Assembly (NCBI RefSeq): GCF_000497445.1
Contig: NZ_CM002285.1
Location: forward strand, 7,611,928-7,675,927
Direction of reading: 5' to 3'
From: Streptomyces roseochromogenus subsp. oscitans DS 12.976
Lineage (GTDB): Bacteria > Actinomycetota > Actinomycetes > Streptomycetales > Streptomycetaceae
DNA length: 64,000 nucleotides
A program made the position numbers and the translations under genes. Positions 52,167 through 60,503 of the stretch are shown here, in pieces (positions within the stretch are counted from its first letter, which is position 1; each line of letters opens with the position of its first letter). The notes under the pieces are model-generated. The model ran no database searches, had not been told where the DNA came from, and saw only the letters and a program-made list of their open reading frames with translations.

Positions 52167-55100
52167 TCACTTCAAGGTCAGGAACCGCTGCACCAGCGAG
52201 GCCAGCACCACCGCCAGCAACGGCAGTGCGAACCAGAACGTGCCCTGGAGCAGCCGCAGTTGGCGCACTCCCGGCCGCACCGCGACCCGGACCACCTCCC
52301 GCGCCGCCAGCAGCAGGATCAGGAGGACGGCGGACAGCGCGCCGACCACCGACCACGGCGTCCAGGTCACCTGCGGCCCGATCGGCCCCGGATGCGGCTT
52401 CGGCACCGCGCCCGCCGGCTGCCTGCGCAGCGCGAACACCGTGACGTCGTCGTTGACCAGGACTTTCGTCAGCTCCTGCCGGTCGTCCAGGTGCTCGATC
52501 AGCCGGGGCTCCCAGGTCGCGGAGTAGCCCGCGTCCAGCTGCAGATAGGTCACCTGACTTCGGTTGATCATCAGATACGAGTGCGGGCCCGCGTCCTTCA
52601 GCGCCTTGACCAGGCCCGACACCAGCACGGGGTCGGTCGGGGCCAGAGTGGGCACATAGGAAACGCGCTCCATGTCCTTCGACCCCCAGGGCATCGCCGG
52701 GGTCACGTCGTTGACCGTGTCCTGGGTCAGCCACAGCAGCCGTACCGTCGGCTTGTCGTGGGCGTACACCCAGTTCATGGCGGCGACCTCGCCGGGCCGG
52801 GTGCGCTCGAACGGCTCGTTGCCCCAGCGGGCCACCAGGAAGCCGCCCATCAGCAGCAGCCCGGCCAGCAGCGCGGCCAGTGGAGCGAGGCTCACCCGGT
52901 CCTTGTCGCGCTCTTTCGCCGTGACGCCGGTGCGCGGGAAGAGGGCGAGGGCGCCGAGCAGGGCCGCGCCCGGCACCGCGAACATGAAGACGCGCAGCGC
53001 CATCTCACCGCCGTACGACTGCATGCCGAAGCCCAGGAACGGCACGAAGGTCAGTACCAGCAGGGAGCGTTCGCGGTAGCGGTGGAAGCGGCGCCGCCAC
53101 CAGCCCCAGCAGGCGAACGCCAGCACCGAACCGGCCAGCAGCACCCGGGTGTACAGCACCAGCTTGTGCGTCGAACTGCCGCCCTGGATCCGGCCGGAGA
53201 CGGAGGTGGAGACATTGCTGCCGACCCCGCCGACCCCGCCGAACAGATCGTTGAAGTGCCCGGACCAGTACGGCTCGGCCATGAAGCCCACCCACACCGC
53301 GACCAGCACCGCGCAGAGCAACGGCAGCCCGCGCAGTTCGGACCGGCCGAGCAGGACCAGGGCCGCGAGCACGCCGAGCATGATGAACGGGGTGAGCTGG
53401 TGCGCGGGCACGCTCGCCACGTACAGGCCGATCAACACCATCAGCAGGACCGCACGCTGGCGCCGGTCCGCCGGCTCCGCCTCCGCCTCGCCCGGACGGA
53501 ACTTCGTCCAGATCACGCGCGGTGGGCGGAACCAGACCAGCAGGATCGCCACGAACATCAGATACAGCAGATAGGTGAAGCCCTGCGGCGAGAAATAGTC
53601 CTGGCCGACCCAGCCGCACAGCACGAACAGCCAGACGCCGGTCCACTTCGCCCGCCAGCTCGCCCGCATCGACCGGGTGAGCAGGAACATCGGTGCCAGA
53701 TAGGCGAGCTGGACGGCCGTCGGCCACCAGCGGATGACCTCGGTGAAGTCGGTGACCCCGCAGGCCCGGCCGGCGAACGCGGCCACCGCGAAGAAGCCCG
53801 GCCAGCTCCAGCGGGCGTCCAGGTCCGGTACGGCGGAGCCGGTGCGGTCGATGTAGTCGATGAAGCCGAGATGCTGCCAGGCCGTCGGGAACCGCGGCTC
53901 GGTCTCGATCACGGCGGGCAGCGCGTGCAGTGATACGACCGTCGCCAGCAGGGTGAGCAGCAGCAGCGCCCGGTGCTCGCGGCGCAGCCAGAGCAGCGCG
54001 GTGAAGACGACGACCAGCAGCCCCGCTCCGACCAGGGTGGGCAGCGGCAGCACCGAGATCAGCCCGAGCCCGCCCATCCGGTCCAGATCGGCCTCGCCGA
54101 GCCGCAGCGCGGGCACCCAGTACAGCAGCAGCGCGGCGATCAGCAGACAGCCGAGGACGACTCCGGAGCGGGTGGGCAGCCGCCGCCGGCGCAGGGATGG
54201 GGATACGGGTGCCGGTGGTTCCTCGGGCATGGCTTCGTCCGGTACGGCGCGTCGGGGCGCGGGTGCGTCGTTCCCGGCCAGGGACGCGTCCAGTTCCTCG
54301 GTCGTGAACGGTGCGTCGACCTCCGCCGCCTCGGCCTCGCGCAGCAGTTCGGCCTCGGCCGGGCCCAGCGATGCCTCGCTGCCGGGTTCCCTCTCCTCCA
54401 CCGGAAGCCCCACCGGAAGCCCGGCCCGAAGCGCCGGAGGGGGCACCGGCGTACCGGCGGGTGGGGTGCCGGGGCCCGGGCGGACGTCCGGGCGGCGCTC
54501 CACATGGTCGAAGTCGACATGGATGCCGAGAGCCAGGGTGTCGTTGTCCAGCGCCCAGGCAGGGCTGTGCCGGTGGGCCGGGGGAGAGGCTGGGATCTCG
54601 CGCGCCCCCAGGTCGGCGAGGTCCCCGTCGGGTGCCGCCGTGTCGGGTACGGCGTCGGCGGCGGTGCGGATCGTCTTCCAGAGCCGCGGCGCGGCGATCG
54701 CCGCGATGACCGCGAGGCTGCCGGCCTCGGCGATGCCCGCTCCGGTCAGCCCCATCCGGGGCAGGAGCAGCAGGGTCAGACCCAGCGTCAGTGCGCACAA
54801 CAGGCCCTGGAACAGGGCGAGTCCGGCGGTGCGGCTGCGGGCCCGCAGCACCGCGAAGTACGTCTCGATGACGACCCGCAGTATCGAGCCGACCGCGAGC
54901 CAGCGCAGCAGCGGGGTCGCGGCGGCCGCGTAGCCCGTGCCGAACACGCCGAGGATCCAGGGCGCGCCGGTGATCAGCAGGCCCGCGACCGGCAGCATGA
55001 TCCGGGCCATCCGCCGCAGTGCGGCACGGGTGTTGGCAGCCAGGCGATCCGGGTCGTGCGAGCCCTCGACCGTGAGGGACGCGCCCATGTTGATGGCGAG

Positions 55101-55997
55101 CAGGTCGGTCGTACCGCCGATGGTGGCGGCGATGTAGAAGTAGGCGTTCTCGGCGGAGCTGACCTGCGATGCGACGAGCACCGGCACGAGGTAGATCACG
55201 GCGAGCGAGAACAGCGAGCCGGTGTAGTCCCCGGCCAGGAACCGGCCGACCTGCGTCAGCGTGGGCGGCTGGGCGCGGCCCTCGGTCGCCTTGACGTGCC
55301 GGGGCACCAGCCGCCGGAACACCAGCCAGCCCAGCGGCACCACCGAGGTGACGATCGCGGCCACCCAGGAGACGAAGACACCGGCGGTCGGGATGGCGAC
55401 GGCGAGCGCGACGAGCAGGGCCAGCTTCACGGCCGAGAACACGGTGTTGCCCACCGGCACCCAGGTCGCGCTGCGCAGTCCGGTCAGCACCCCGTCCTGC
55501 AGGGTGAGCAGGTTCCAGGCGACGACGGCCACGATGAAGCCGAGCCCGTTGACCGTGCCGTGCAGGAACCGGTACGACGGCCCCCAGGTGTCCAGGGTCA
55601 GCAGGAAGACGCCCGCCGCGAGCGCCACCACCAGGGAACTGCCCGCGTAGGTACGGAAGATGAGCGTGCCGGTGCGTTTCCCGGACACCGGGATGAAGCG
55701 GGCCAGGGCACCGGTCAGGGTCACCGCGGTCAGCCCGGCGAGGAACTTCATCGCGGCGATGGCGGCCGAGCCCTGCCCGACCGCCGACTCGGAGTAGTAG
55801 CGCGCCGCCGCCAGCCAGAAGCCGAGCCCGAGGACGGCGCTGACACCCGTGTTGAGCATCAGCGCGTAGGCGTTGCGGAACAGCGGGCTGCCGCCGCCGG
55901 ACCGGCCCGTGCCGGGCAGCCGGAGGCGCCGCCCGGACTTCTCGGGCGCCCCGGCGCCGGGCGTCGCGGCCTCGGTTGTTGTGGTCGTGTCAGACAC
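52167..55997 (-). CDS. Fused polysaccharide flippase and membrane glycan polymerase/GT-C-like protein
   Basis: 1276 aa. Residues ~25-440 form a Wzx/MurJ-like flippase (NAYALMLNTGVSAVLGLGFW, GSSLVVALAAGVFLL, FLAGDYTGSLFSLAVIYLV). Residues ~440-605 are an acidic, Pro-rich cytoplasmic linker. Residues ~606-1276 contain ten or more helices with large outer loops (FPTAWQHLGFIDYIDRTG, VPAHQLTPFIMLG), as in glycan polymerases. One chain could thus both flip and polymerise a lipid-linked repeat unit. GTG 55997 overlaps the deacetylase stop by 8 bp. The second half's enzymatic class is inferred. Confidence 0.8.
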   Translation of the reverse strand: MSDTTTTTEAATPGAGAPEKSGRRLRLPGTGRSGGGSPLFRNAYALMLNTGVSAVLGLGFWLAAARYYSESAVGQGSAAIAAMKFLAGLTAVTLTGALARFIPVSGKRTGTLIFRTYAGSSLVVALAAGVFLLTLDTWGPSYRFLHGTVNGLGFIVAVVAWNLLTLQDGVLTGLRSATWVPVGNTVFSAVKLALLVALAVAIPTAGVFVSWVAAIVTSVVPLGWLVFRRLVPRHVKATEGRAQPPTLTQVGRFLAGDYTGSLFSLAVIYLVPVLVASQVSSAENAYFYIAATIGGTTDLLAINMGASLTVEGSHDPDRLAANTRAALRRMARIMLPVAGLLITGAPWILGVFGTGYAAAATPLLRWLAVGSILRVVIETYFAVLRARSRTAGLALFQGLLCALTLGLTLLLLPRMGLTGAGIAEAGSLAVIAAIAAPRLWKTIRTAADAVPDTAAPDGDLADLGAREIPASPPAHRHSPAWALDNDTLALGIHVDFDHVERRPDVRPGPGTPPAGTPVPPPALRAGLPVGLPVEEREPGSEASLGPAEAELLREAEAAEVDAPFTTEELDASLAGNDAPAPRRAVPDEAMPEEPPAPVSPSLRRRRLPTRSGVVLGCLLIAALLLYWVPALRLGEADLDRMGGLGLISVLPLPTLVGAGLLVVVFTALLWLRREHRALLLLTLLATVVSLHALPAVIETEPRFPTAWQHLGFIDYIDRTGSAVPDLDARWSWPGFFAVAAFAGRACGVTDFTEVIRWWPTAVQLAYLAPMFLLTRSMRASWRAKWTGVWLFVLCGWVGQDYFSPQGFTYLLYLMFVAILLVWFRPPRVIWTKFRPGEAEAEPADRRQRAVLLMVLIGLYVASVPAHQLTPFIMLGVLAALVLLGRSELRGLPLLCAVLVAVWVGFMAEPYWSGHFNDLFGGVGGVGSNVSTSVSGRIQGGSSTHKLVLYTRVLLAGSVLAFACWGWWRRRFHRYRERSLLVLTFVPFLGFGMQSYGGEMALRVFMFAVPGAALLGALALFPRTGVTAKERDKDRVSLAPLAALLAGLLLMGGFLVARWGNEPFERTRPGEVAAMNWVYAHDKPTVRLLWLTQDTVNDVTPAMPWGSKDMERVSYVPTLAPTDPVLVSGLVKALKDAGPHSYLMINRSQVTYLQLDAGYSATWEPRLIEHLDDRQELTKVLVNDDVTVFALRRQPAGAVPKPHPGPIGPQVTWTPWSVVGALSAVLLILLLAAREVVRVAVRPGVRQLRLLQGTFWFALPLLAVVLASLVQRFLTLK

Positions 55998-56790
55998 GGG
56001 AACGGATGGCCTTCCGGCGGACCTGGCGGGCTCTGCGGACGAGGGCGTACCCCTTGGTGAGGGCACGGTCCCTGGCGAAGGCGCGGGTGACGGCACGGCC
56101 GTGGAGCAGCTGTTCGAACTCCTCGGCACCCGTGGCGCGCCGCACCGTGACCCGTTCGAGCGCGTACGGCCCCTGGCGGCGGCGGGCGAGCGCGTTGCCG
56201 ACGGCGAGCGCCTGGGCGTAGCCGTCCGCGCGCACGGCCTGGCGGACCCTGCGGCTGGAGTACCCGTAGGGGTAGGCGAACGACACCGGGCGGGCGCCGA
56301 GTTCGTCCGTGACGATCTCCGTGCAGCGGGTCAGCTCCGTGCGCAGGGCATCGTCGTCGAGCTGGTCGAGCTGCGGGTGGGTGTGGCTGTGTCCGCCGAT
56401 CTCCACGCCGGCGGCGGCCAGTTCGCGCACCTGCCGCCAGTCGAGCATGGTGTCGAGGCCGCCTCCGGTGTCGTACCCGCCCCTGATCCAGCCGGTGGAG
56501 ACGAACAGCGTGGCGGGGAAGCCGTGCTTGGCGAGCACGGGCAGCGCGTGCCGGTGCACGCCCTCGTAGCCGTCGTCGAAGGTGATCAGCACCGGCCGGG
56601 CGGGCAGCGGGGCGCCACTGCGCCAGCGGCCCGCGAGGTCGGCGGTGGTGACCGGGGTCAGGCCCAGGTCGCCGATGAGCGCCATCTGCTCCGCGAACGC
56701 CTCCGGCGCCACCGACAGGGCGCGGGTGGCGTCGTTGGGCGCGGTGGCCACGGAGTGGTACATGAGGATGGGGACGGGCGTGTCACTCAT
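55990..56790 (-). CDS. Polysaccharide deacetylase (NodB/CE4)
   Basis: 266 aa. The NodB motifs are LITFDDGYEGV (Asp-Asp, about 70), GGHSHTHPQLDQL (metal His pair, about 133) and FAYPYGYSSR (about 174). It begins VPILMYHSVA. It removes acetyl groups from amino sugars of the nascent polymer. No signal peptide is visible, so it may act inside or on a lipid-linked intermediate. ATG 56790 overlaps the upstream GT2 gene by 8 bp. Confidence 0.92.
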   Translation of the reverse strand: MSDTPVPILMYHSVATAPNDATRALSVAPEAFAEQMALIGDLGLTPVTTADLAGRWRSGAPLPARPVLITFDDGYEGVHRHALPVLAKHGFPATLFVSTGWIRGGYDTGGGLDTMLDWRQVRELAAAGVEIGGHSHTHPQLDQLDDDALRTELTRCTEIVTDELGARPVSFAYPYGYSSRRVRQAVRADGYAQALAVGNALARRRQGPYALERVTVRRATGAEEFEQLLHGRAVTRAFARDRALTKGYALVRRARQVRRKAIRSRV

Positions 56791-57802
56791 GGGTGCCCCC
56801 TTCGGAACCGGCGCGGGCCTCGGTGCTCTCCGGGATCGGCGCCGGCGAGAAGGTCGTACCGCTGCGCCGCGCCCGCACGCTTCCCACCACATAGCCGCCC
56901 GCCGCAGTGAGGACTCCGGCGACGATCGCGCCCGCGCGGCCCGCGCCGCCCGGCCGGGCCAGCAGGGCGTCCCGCAGACCACGGACGACCCCTGCGGGCA
57001 ACACCCTTGTGGTGTACCGGCGTTCGGACCGCAAACCCTGGCCGGCGCCCACGCTGCGGGCGACCAGCGCCTTGGACAGGCCCTCGGCGTAGGTGCGGGT
57101 GCGGAAGTAGGCGAAGTGCTCGCGGGGTGCGGGCACCCGGTGGTGGATGACGGCGCGGTCGTCGATGAGCAGGACGGCGTCGGGGCGGACCCGGGTGAGC
57201 CGGATGCACAGCTCCGTCTCCTCGCAGCCCAGCGGACGGCGGTCGCCGTCGCGGCCGATGCCGGTGGCGAAGCCGCCCGCCGCATCGAACGCCGTACGCC
57301 GGAAGGAAGCGTTTCCTCCGAGCACATTGCGGACCCGGACCCGGCCCGGCGGCAGCCCCTTGTAGGTGCAGCCCACCACCCAGTCGAACTCCTCCGGGAA
57401 CCAGGCCGGCCGCCGGCCCGACGCCCAGACGGGTTCGGTGCGGCCGCCGACCGCCATGACGCGCGGGTCGGCGTACCCCTCGGCGAAGCGGCGCAGCCAG
57501 TCGCGTTCGGCCACGGCGTCGTCGTCCAGGAAGGCGATGACCTCGCCGTGGGAGGCGGCGATGCCGGTGTTGCGGCCGGCGGACAGGCCGCGCGGGCCCG
57601 CGTTGGCCAGCACCCGGACGCACTCGGTCTCCTTGTACTCGCGGGCCAGCCGGTCCCTCAGCGCCGGGTTGTGGTCCACGACCAGGAGCGTCTCCAGCGC
57701 CGGATACGACTGCGCGCGCACCGAGGAGACCGCCGCGAGGATGTCCTCCCAGCGGTCCTCGGTGTACACGCAGATCACGACGGAGATGCCGGGATCTGTC
57801 AA
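56783..57802 (-). CDS. Family 2 glycosyltransferase with membrane segment
   Basis: 339 aa. The GT-A fold has SVVICVYTEDRWEDILAAVS and the DXD motif in EVIAFLDDDAVAERDWLRRF (about 97-116), then GGRTEPVW and CEETELCIRL. One hydrophobic segment near the C-terminus (AGAIVAGVLTAAGGYVVG) may anchor it. The start is TTG 57802, which overlaps the stop of the upstream gene (TTGA) and has GGGGAGAG 5-6 nt ahead. It adds a sugar to the lipid-linked unit. Confidence 0.88.
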   Translation of the reverse strand: MTDPGISVVICVYTEDRWEDILAAVSSVRAQSYPALETLLVVDHNPALRDRLAREYKETECVRVLANAGPRGLSAGRNTGIAASHGEVIAFLDDDAVAERDWLRRFAEGYADPRVMAVGGRTEPVWASGRRPAWFPEEFDWVVGCTYKGLPPGRVRVRNVLGGNASFRRTAFDAAGGFATGIGRDGDRRPLGCEETELCIRLTRVRPDAVLLIDDRAVIHHRVPAPREHFAYFRTRTYAEGLSKALVARSVGAGQGLRSERRYTTRVLPAGVVRGLRDALLARPGGAGRAGAIVAGVLTAAGGYVVGSVRARRSGTTFSPAPIPESTEARAGSEGGTHE

Positions 57803-58623
57803 GACAACTCTCCCCGGACCGTGTCGAGCATCGGCGAGTGCTGTTCCTGGCGGCGCAGCTCGCGCCGGTTGGAGCGCTCCCCGAGGATGACCTTCAGCAC
57901 CCGGAACCCGTCGCGCACGGCCCGTAGATTGCTGGTGCCGTGGATGCGGAGGTACTCGTGGCTCGGGATCTCCTGGACCTTCAGACCGGCCTTGACCACT
58001 CTGATGTTCATGAGCGTCTCGACCTCGAAGCCGGTGCAGTCCAGGTCGATCTTGTCGAGGCAGTGCCGCCAGAACGCGTTGTAGCCGTAGCACAGGTCGG
58101 TGTAGCGGGCGCCGAACTTGCGGTTGACGACCGTGCACAGCGCCCAGTTGCCGAGCTTGCGGATGAAGGTCATGTCGTCGGTGCCGCCGCCGTTGGCGAA
58201 GCGCGAGCCCTTGGCGAAGTCGGCGCCGGAGACCAGCGCGGAGACATAGCTGACGATCTCGCCGCCGTCGGCCGAGCCGTCCGCGTCGACCATGACGATG
58301 ATGTCGCCACTGCAGGCCTCGAACCCGGTGATCAGGGCATCCCCTTTGCCCTTGCCGTGCTGTTCGACGACCTTGACGCCCGGCCACAGGGAACGGGCCA
58401 CTTCGACGGTGTCGTCGGTGGAATTGCCGTCCACCAGGACGACTTCGTGTATCCAGTCCGGAAGTGTCTTGAAGACGTACGGAAGATTCTCCGCCTCATT
58501 CATGGCGGGAATCACCACGCTCACCGGCGGAGTGATCGCGAGGTGAGAGGAGATCGGCCTATAGTGCGCGGCGATCGACGGATCTTGTTGCCCTGAACTG
58601 GGCGGGCGCAGAACGGAACTCAT
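57799..58623 (-). CDS. Family 2 glycosyltransferase, dolichyl-phosphate-mannose-synthase-like
   Basis: 274 aa, cytoplasmic. VSVVIPAMNEAENLPYVFKT, VVLVDGNSTDDTVEVARSLW, GKGKGDALITGF and the metal-binding DIIVMVDADGSADGGEI place it with DPM1/DpgA-like enzymes that load a sugar onto polyprenyl phosphate. It is the first gene of the leftward polysaccharide operon. GAGAGGGA precedes ATG 58623. Confidence 0.9.
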   Translation of the reverse strand: MSSVLRPPSSGQQDPSIAAHYRPISSHLAITPPVSVVIPAMNEAENLPYVFKTLPDWIHEVVLVDGNSTDDTVEVARSLWPGVKVVEQHGKGKGDALITGFEACSGDIIVMVDADGSADGGEIVSYVSALVSGADFAKGSRFANGGGTDDMTFIRKLGNWALCTVVNRKFGARYTDLCYGYNAFWRHCLDKIDLDCTGFEVETLMNIRVVKAGLKVQEIPSHEYLRIHGTSNLRAVRDGFRVLKVILGERSNRRELRRQEQHSPMLDTVRGELS

Positions 58624-59016
58624 GAGTCTTTTTCCCTCTCGTCCGGTGGACCGCCCACCCCCGGGCGGCCCGGCTCTGTTCCGGTTCGAAAGGGGGGTTT
58701 CTCATCTTCGGCACGGCGAATTGATCTCCGTACCCGCAGACGAGCTGGCAAAGCTGGCCGGTCTGCCGGAGAAAAACGGCAGCCGGTCGCGCGGCACGAC
58801 TCGGTCACAGTTGCGGTCACCGAGCACGGCACCCCCCTACCGCGCCCCGCGCCGGCGGACGTCGTGGCCCTGAGCCCTCCCCTGGAGCCGTGTGCCGACG
58901 TGCCGGTGCGGGTGAGTTGTATGACGGTATTGACGATTGAACCCGAAAGGCAAGCCCTGGAAGGCTGCCTCACGCTTTTGTTGGTTTGGCCGTTACACAA
59001 CTTTGGCCGGTCTTAC
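58624..59016. promoter_or_regulatory. 393-bp control region ahead of the polysaccharide operon, no gene seen
   Basis: The right part is AT-richer and repeats TTTGGCCG at 58985-58992 and 59002-59009 (17-bp period). It also has an ACACAAC/GTTGTGT inverted pair (58995-59001 and 59022-59028) that reaches into the upstream gene's end. A run GAAAGGGGGGTTTCTC is at 58688-58703. No open frame looks coding. Confidence 0.4.
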
Positions 59017-59391
59017 TCAGTGTTGTGTGCGTTTTCCGGAAATTTGTTCCCGGAGTGACGCCAGGAGCAGAAGCAGCACACTCAGCACGGTCACCGCGAC
59101 CACCCCGCCGCGGACCGACCAGCGATGGACCGCGAGCATGCCCTGGGTCACCAGCATGTTGACGACGACCGAGCCCGCAAGCGCGCAGAGCGTCCGGCCG
59201 AAGGGATCCAGCCCGCGCAGCGCCGCGGCGATGGCCACGGCCGGCGCCGCGAGCAGGAAGAAGAAGGCGCACGGGCCGCGCAGCGGAGAGGTCGAGTCGA
59301 GGAGGGCGAGCAGCGCGCCGACCGCCGCCACGGCGGTCCCGGCCCCCGCGAGCAGCGGCAATGAAGATGTCTTGATACGTAAGGTCTGCAT
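59017..59391 (-). CDS. Small integral membrane protein
   Basis: 124 aa, four predicted helices (LPLLAGAGTAVAAVGALLAL, GPCAFFFLLAAPAVAIAAAL, TLCALAGSVVVNMLVTQGML, GGVVAVTVLSVLLLLLASLR), short loops, basic end. No named family. It lies upstream of, and in line with, the polysaccharide operon but separated by 393 bp, so co-transcription is uncertain. ATG 59391 was chosen because residues further upstream are unlike the family of small membrane proteins. Confidence 0.65.
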   Translation of the reverse strand: MQTLRIKTSSLPLLAGAGTAVAAVGALLALLDSTSPLRGPCAFFFLLAAPAVAIAAALRGLDPFGRTLCALAGSVVVNMLVTQGMLAVHRWSVRGGVVAVTVLSVLLLLLASLREQISGKRTQH

Positions 59392-59631
59392 TGGCGACTT
59401 TGCCCCCCGACGCGCCGGATGCCGGGCTTCAATGTGGCGCAGTCCAAGCGGCGCCGTCAAGACGACGGTTGTCGAACCGTCACCGGGGATGACATGTACG
59501 CGCAATAGATGAACGGTGAATGTTTCTGGTTGATCCTGTTGAGACCCTAAAAGTCTTGGCATGGACACTTCCCGTCAACACGCGTAGTTGCTACGACAGT
59601 TACGGCAGAGATCCTGCTAAAGGGAGGTTCC

Positions 59632-60438
59632 ATGAGACGTTCCCGACTTACCGGACTCGTTACCTCACTCCTCCTCGCCGCCGGCCTCGGACTCACCGGA
59701 GCCGCGTCGGCGCAGGCCTCCTCGGCGGCCGTGACCGGCGGCTATGTCGCCCTCGGCGACTCCTACTCGTCCGGAGTCGGCTCGGGCAGCTACATCAGCT
59801 CCAGCGGCGACTGCGACCGCAGCACGAAGGCGTACCCGTACCTGTGGAACGCCGCCCACAGCCCGTCCTCGTTCGCCTTCGACGCCTGCTCCGGCGCCAC
59901 GACGGACGACGTGATGGCCAATCAGCTCGGCTCGCTGAACTCCTCCACCTCACTGGTGTCCCTCACCATCGGCGGCAACGACGCCGGCTTCTCCGACGTC
60001 ATGACGACCTGTGTGATCCAGTCCGACAGCGCCTGTCTCTCCCGGATCGACACCGCCAAGGCGTACGTCGACTCCACGCTCCCCGGCAAACTGGACACCG
60101 TCTACGACGCGATCACCGCCAAGGCCCCGGGTGCCAAGGTGGTCGTCCTCAGCTACCCCCGCTTCTACCTGCTCGGACAGACCTGCCTCGGCCTCTCCGA
60201 CACCAAGCGGTCCGCGATCAACGGCGCGGCCGACTACATCGACGCCGCCATCCAGAAGCGCGCCCAGGCCCACGGATTCGTCTTCGGCGACGTCCGCTCC
60301 GCGTTCTCCAGCCACGAGATCTGCTCCGGCGACTCCTGGCTGCACAGCGTCAACTGGCTCGACATCAGCGAGTCGTACCACCCCACCGCGGCCGGCCAGT
60401 CCGGCGGCTATCTGCCCGTGCTCACGAACAACGCGTGA
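59632..60438 (+). CDS. Secreted SGNH-family lipase/esterase
   Basis: 268 aa. The signal peptide ends about residue 30 (ASAQAS). SGNH blocks are GDSYSSG (Ser44), a Gly in ATTDDVMANQ, GGNDAGF (Asn) and SYHPTAAGQ (His). The acid normally three residues before the His is not Asp (sequence ISESYH), as in the Ser-His dyad esterase of S. scabies. Six cysteines are available for three disulfides. Homologous to the characterised S. coelicolor SCO1725-type lipase. AAGGGAGG precedes ATG 59632. Confidence 0.93.
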   Translation: MRRSRLTGLVTSLLLAAGLGLTGAASAQASSAAVTGGYVALGDSYSSGVGSGSYISSSGDCDRSTKAYPYLWNAAHSPSSFAFDACSGATTDDVMANQLGSLNSSTSLVSLTIGGNDAGFSDVMTTCVIQSDSACLSRIDTAKAYVDSTLPGKLDTVYDAITAKAPGAKVVVLSYPRFYLLGQTCLGLSDTKRSAINGAADYIDAAIQKRAQAHGFVFGDVRSAFSSHEICSGDSWLHSVNWLDISESYHPTAAGQSGGYLPVLTNNA

Positions 60439-60444
60439 CCCGCA

Positions 60445-60503
60445 CGGGCTCGCCCCTCAGGGTGAACCCTCCCGCCCTCAGGGTGAACTCCCCGGCGAGC
60501 CCG
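60445..60503. terminator. Possible hairpin between SGNH and kinase genes
   Basis: CGGGCTCGCC and GGCGAGCCCG, 10-bp stem with a 39-nt loop that contains a duplicated CCCTCAGGGTGAAC. The right arm is inside the kinase gene's 3' end. Confidence 0.35.

Noticed and set aside
53973..56060. Long plus-strand frame (695 codons) over the flippase fusion
   Set aside because: Gln/Arg/Gly-rich low-complexity shadow of the minus-strand gene, which has real membrane helices and family motifs.
58622..58873. Small plus-strand frame beginning MSLFPSRPVDRPPPGG
   Set aside because: No ribosome-binding site, Arg/Ser/Pro-rich composition, and it lies in the leader of the leftward operon.
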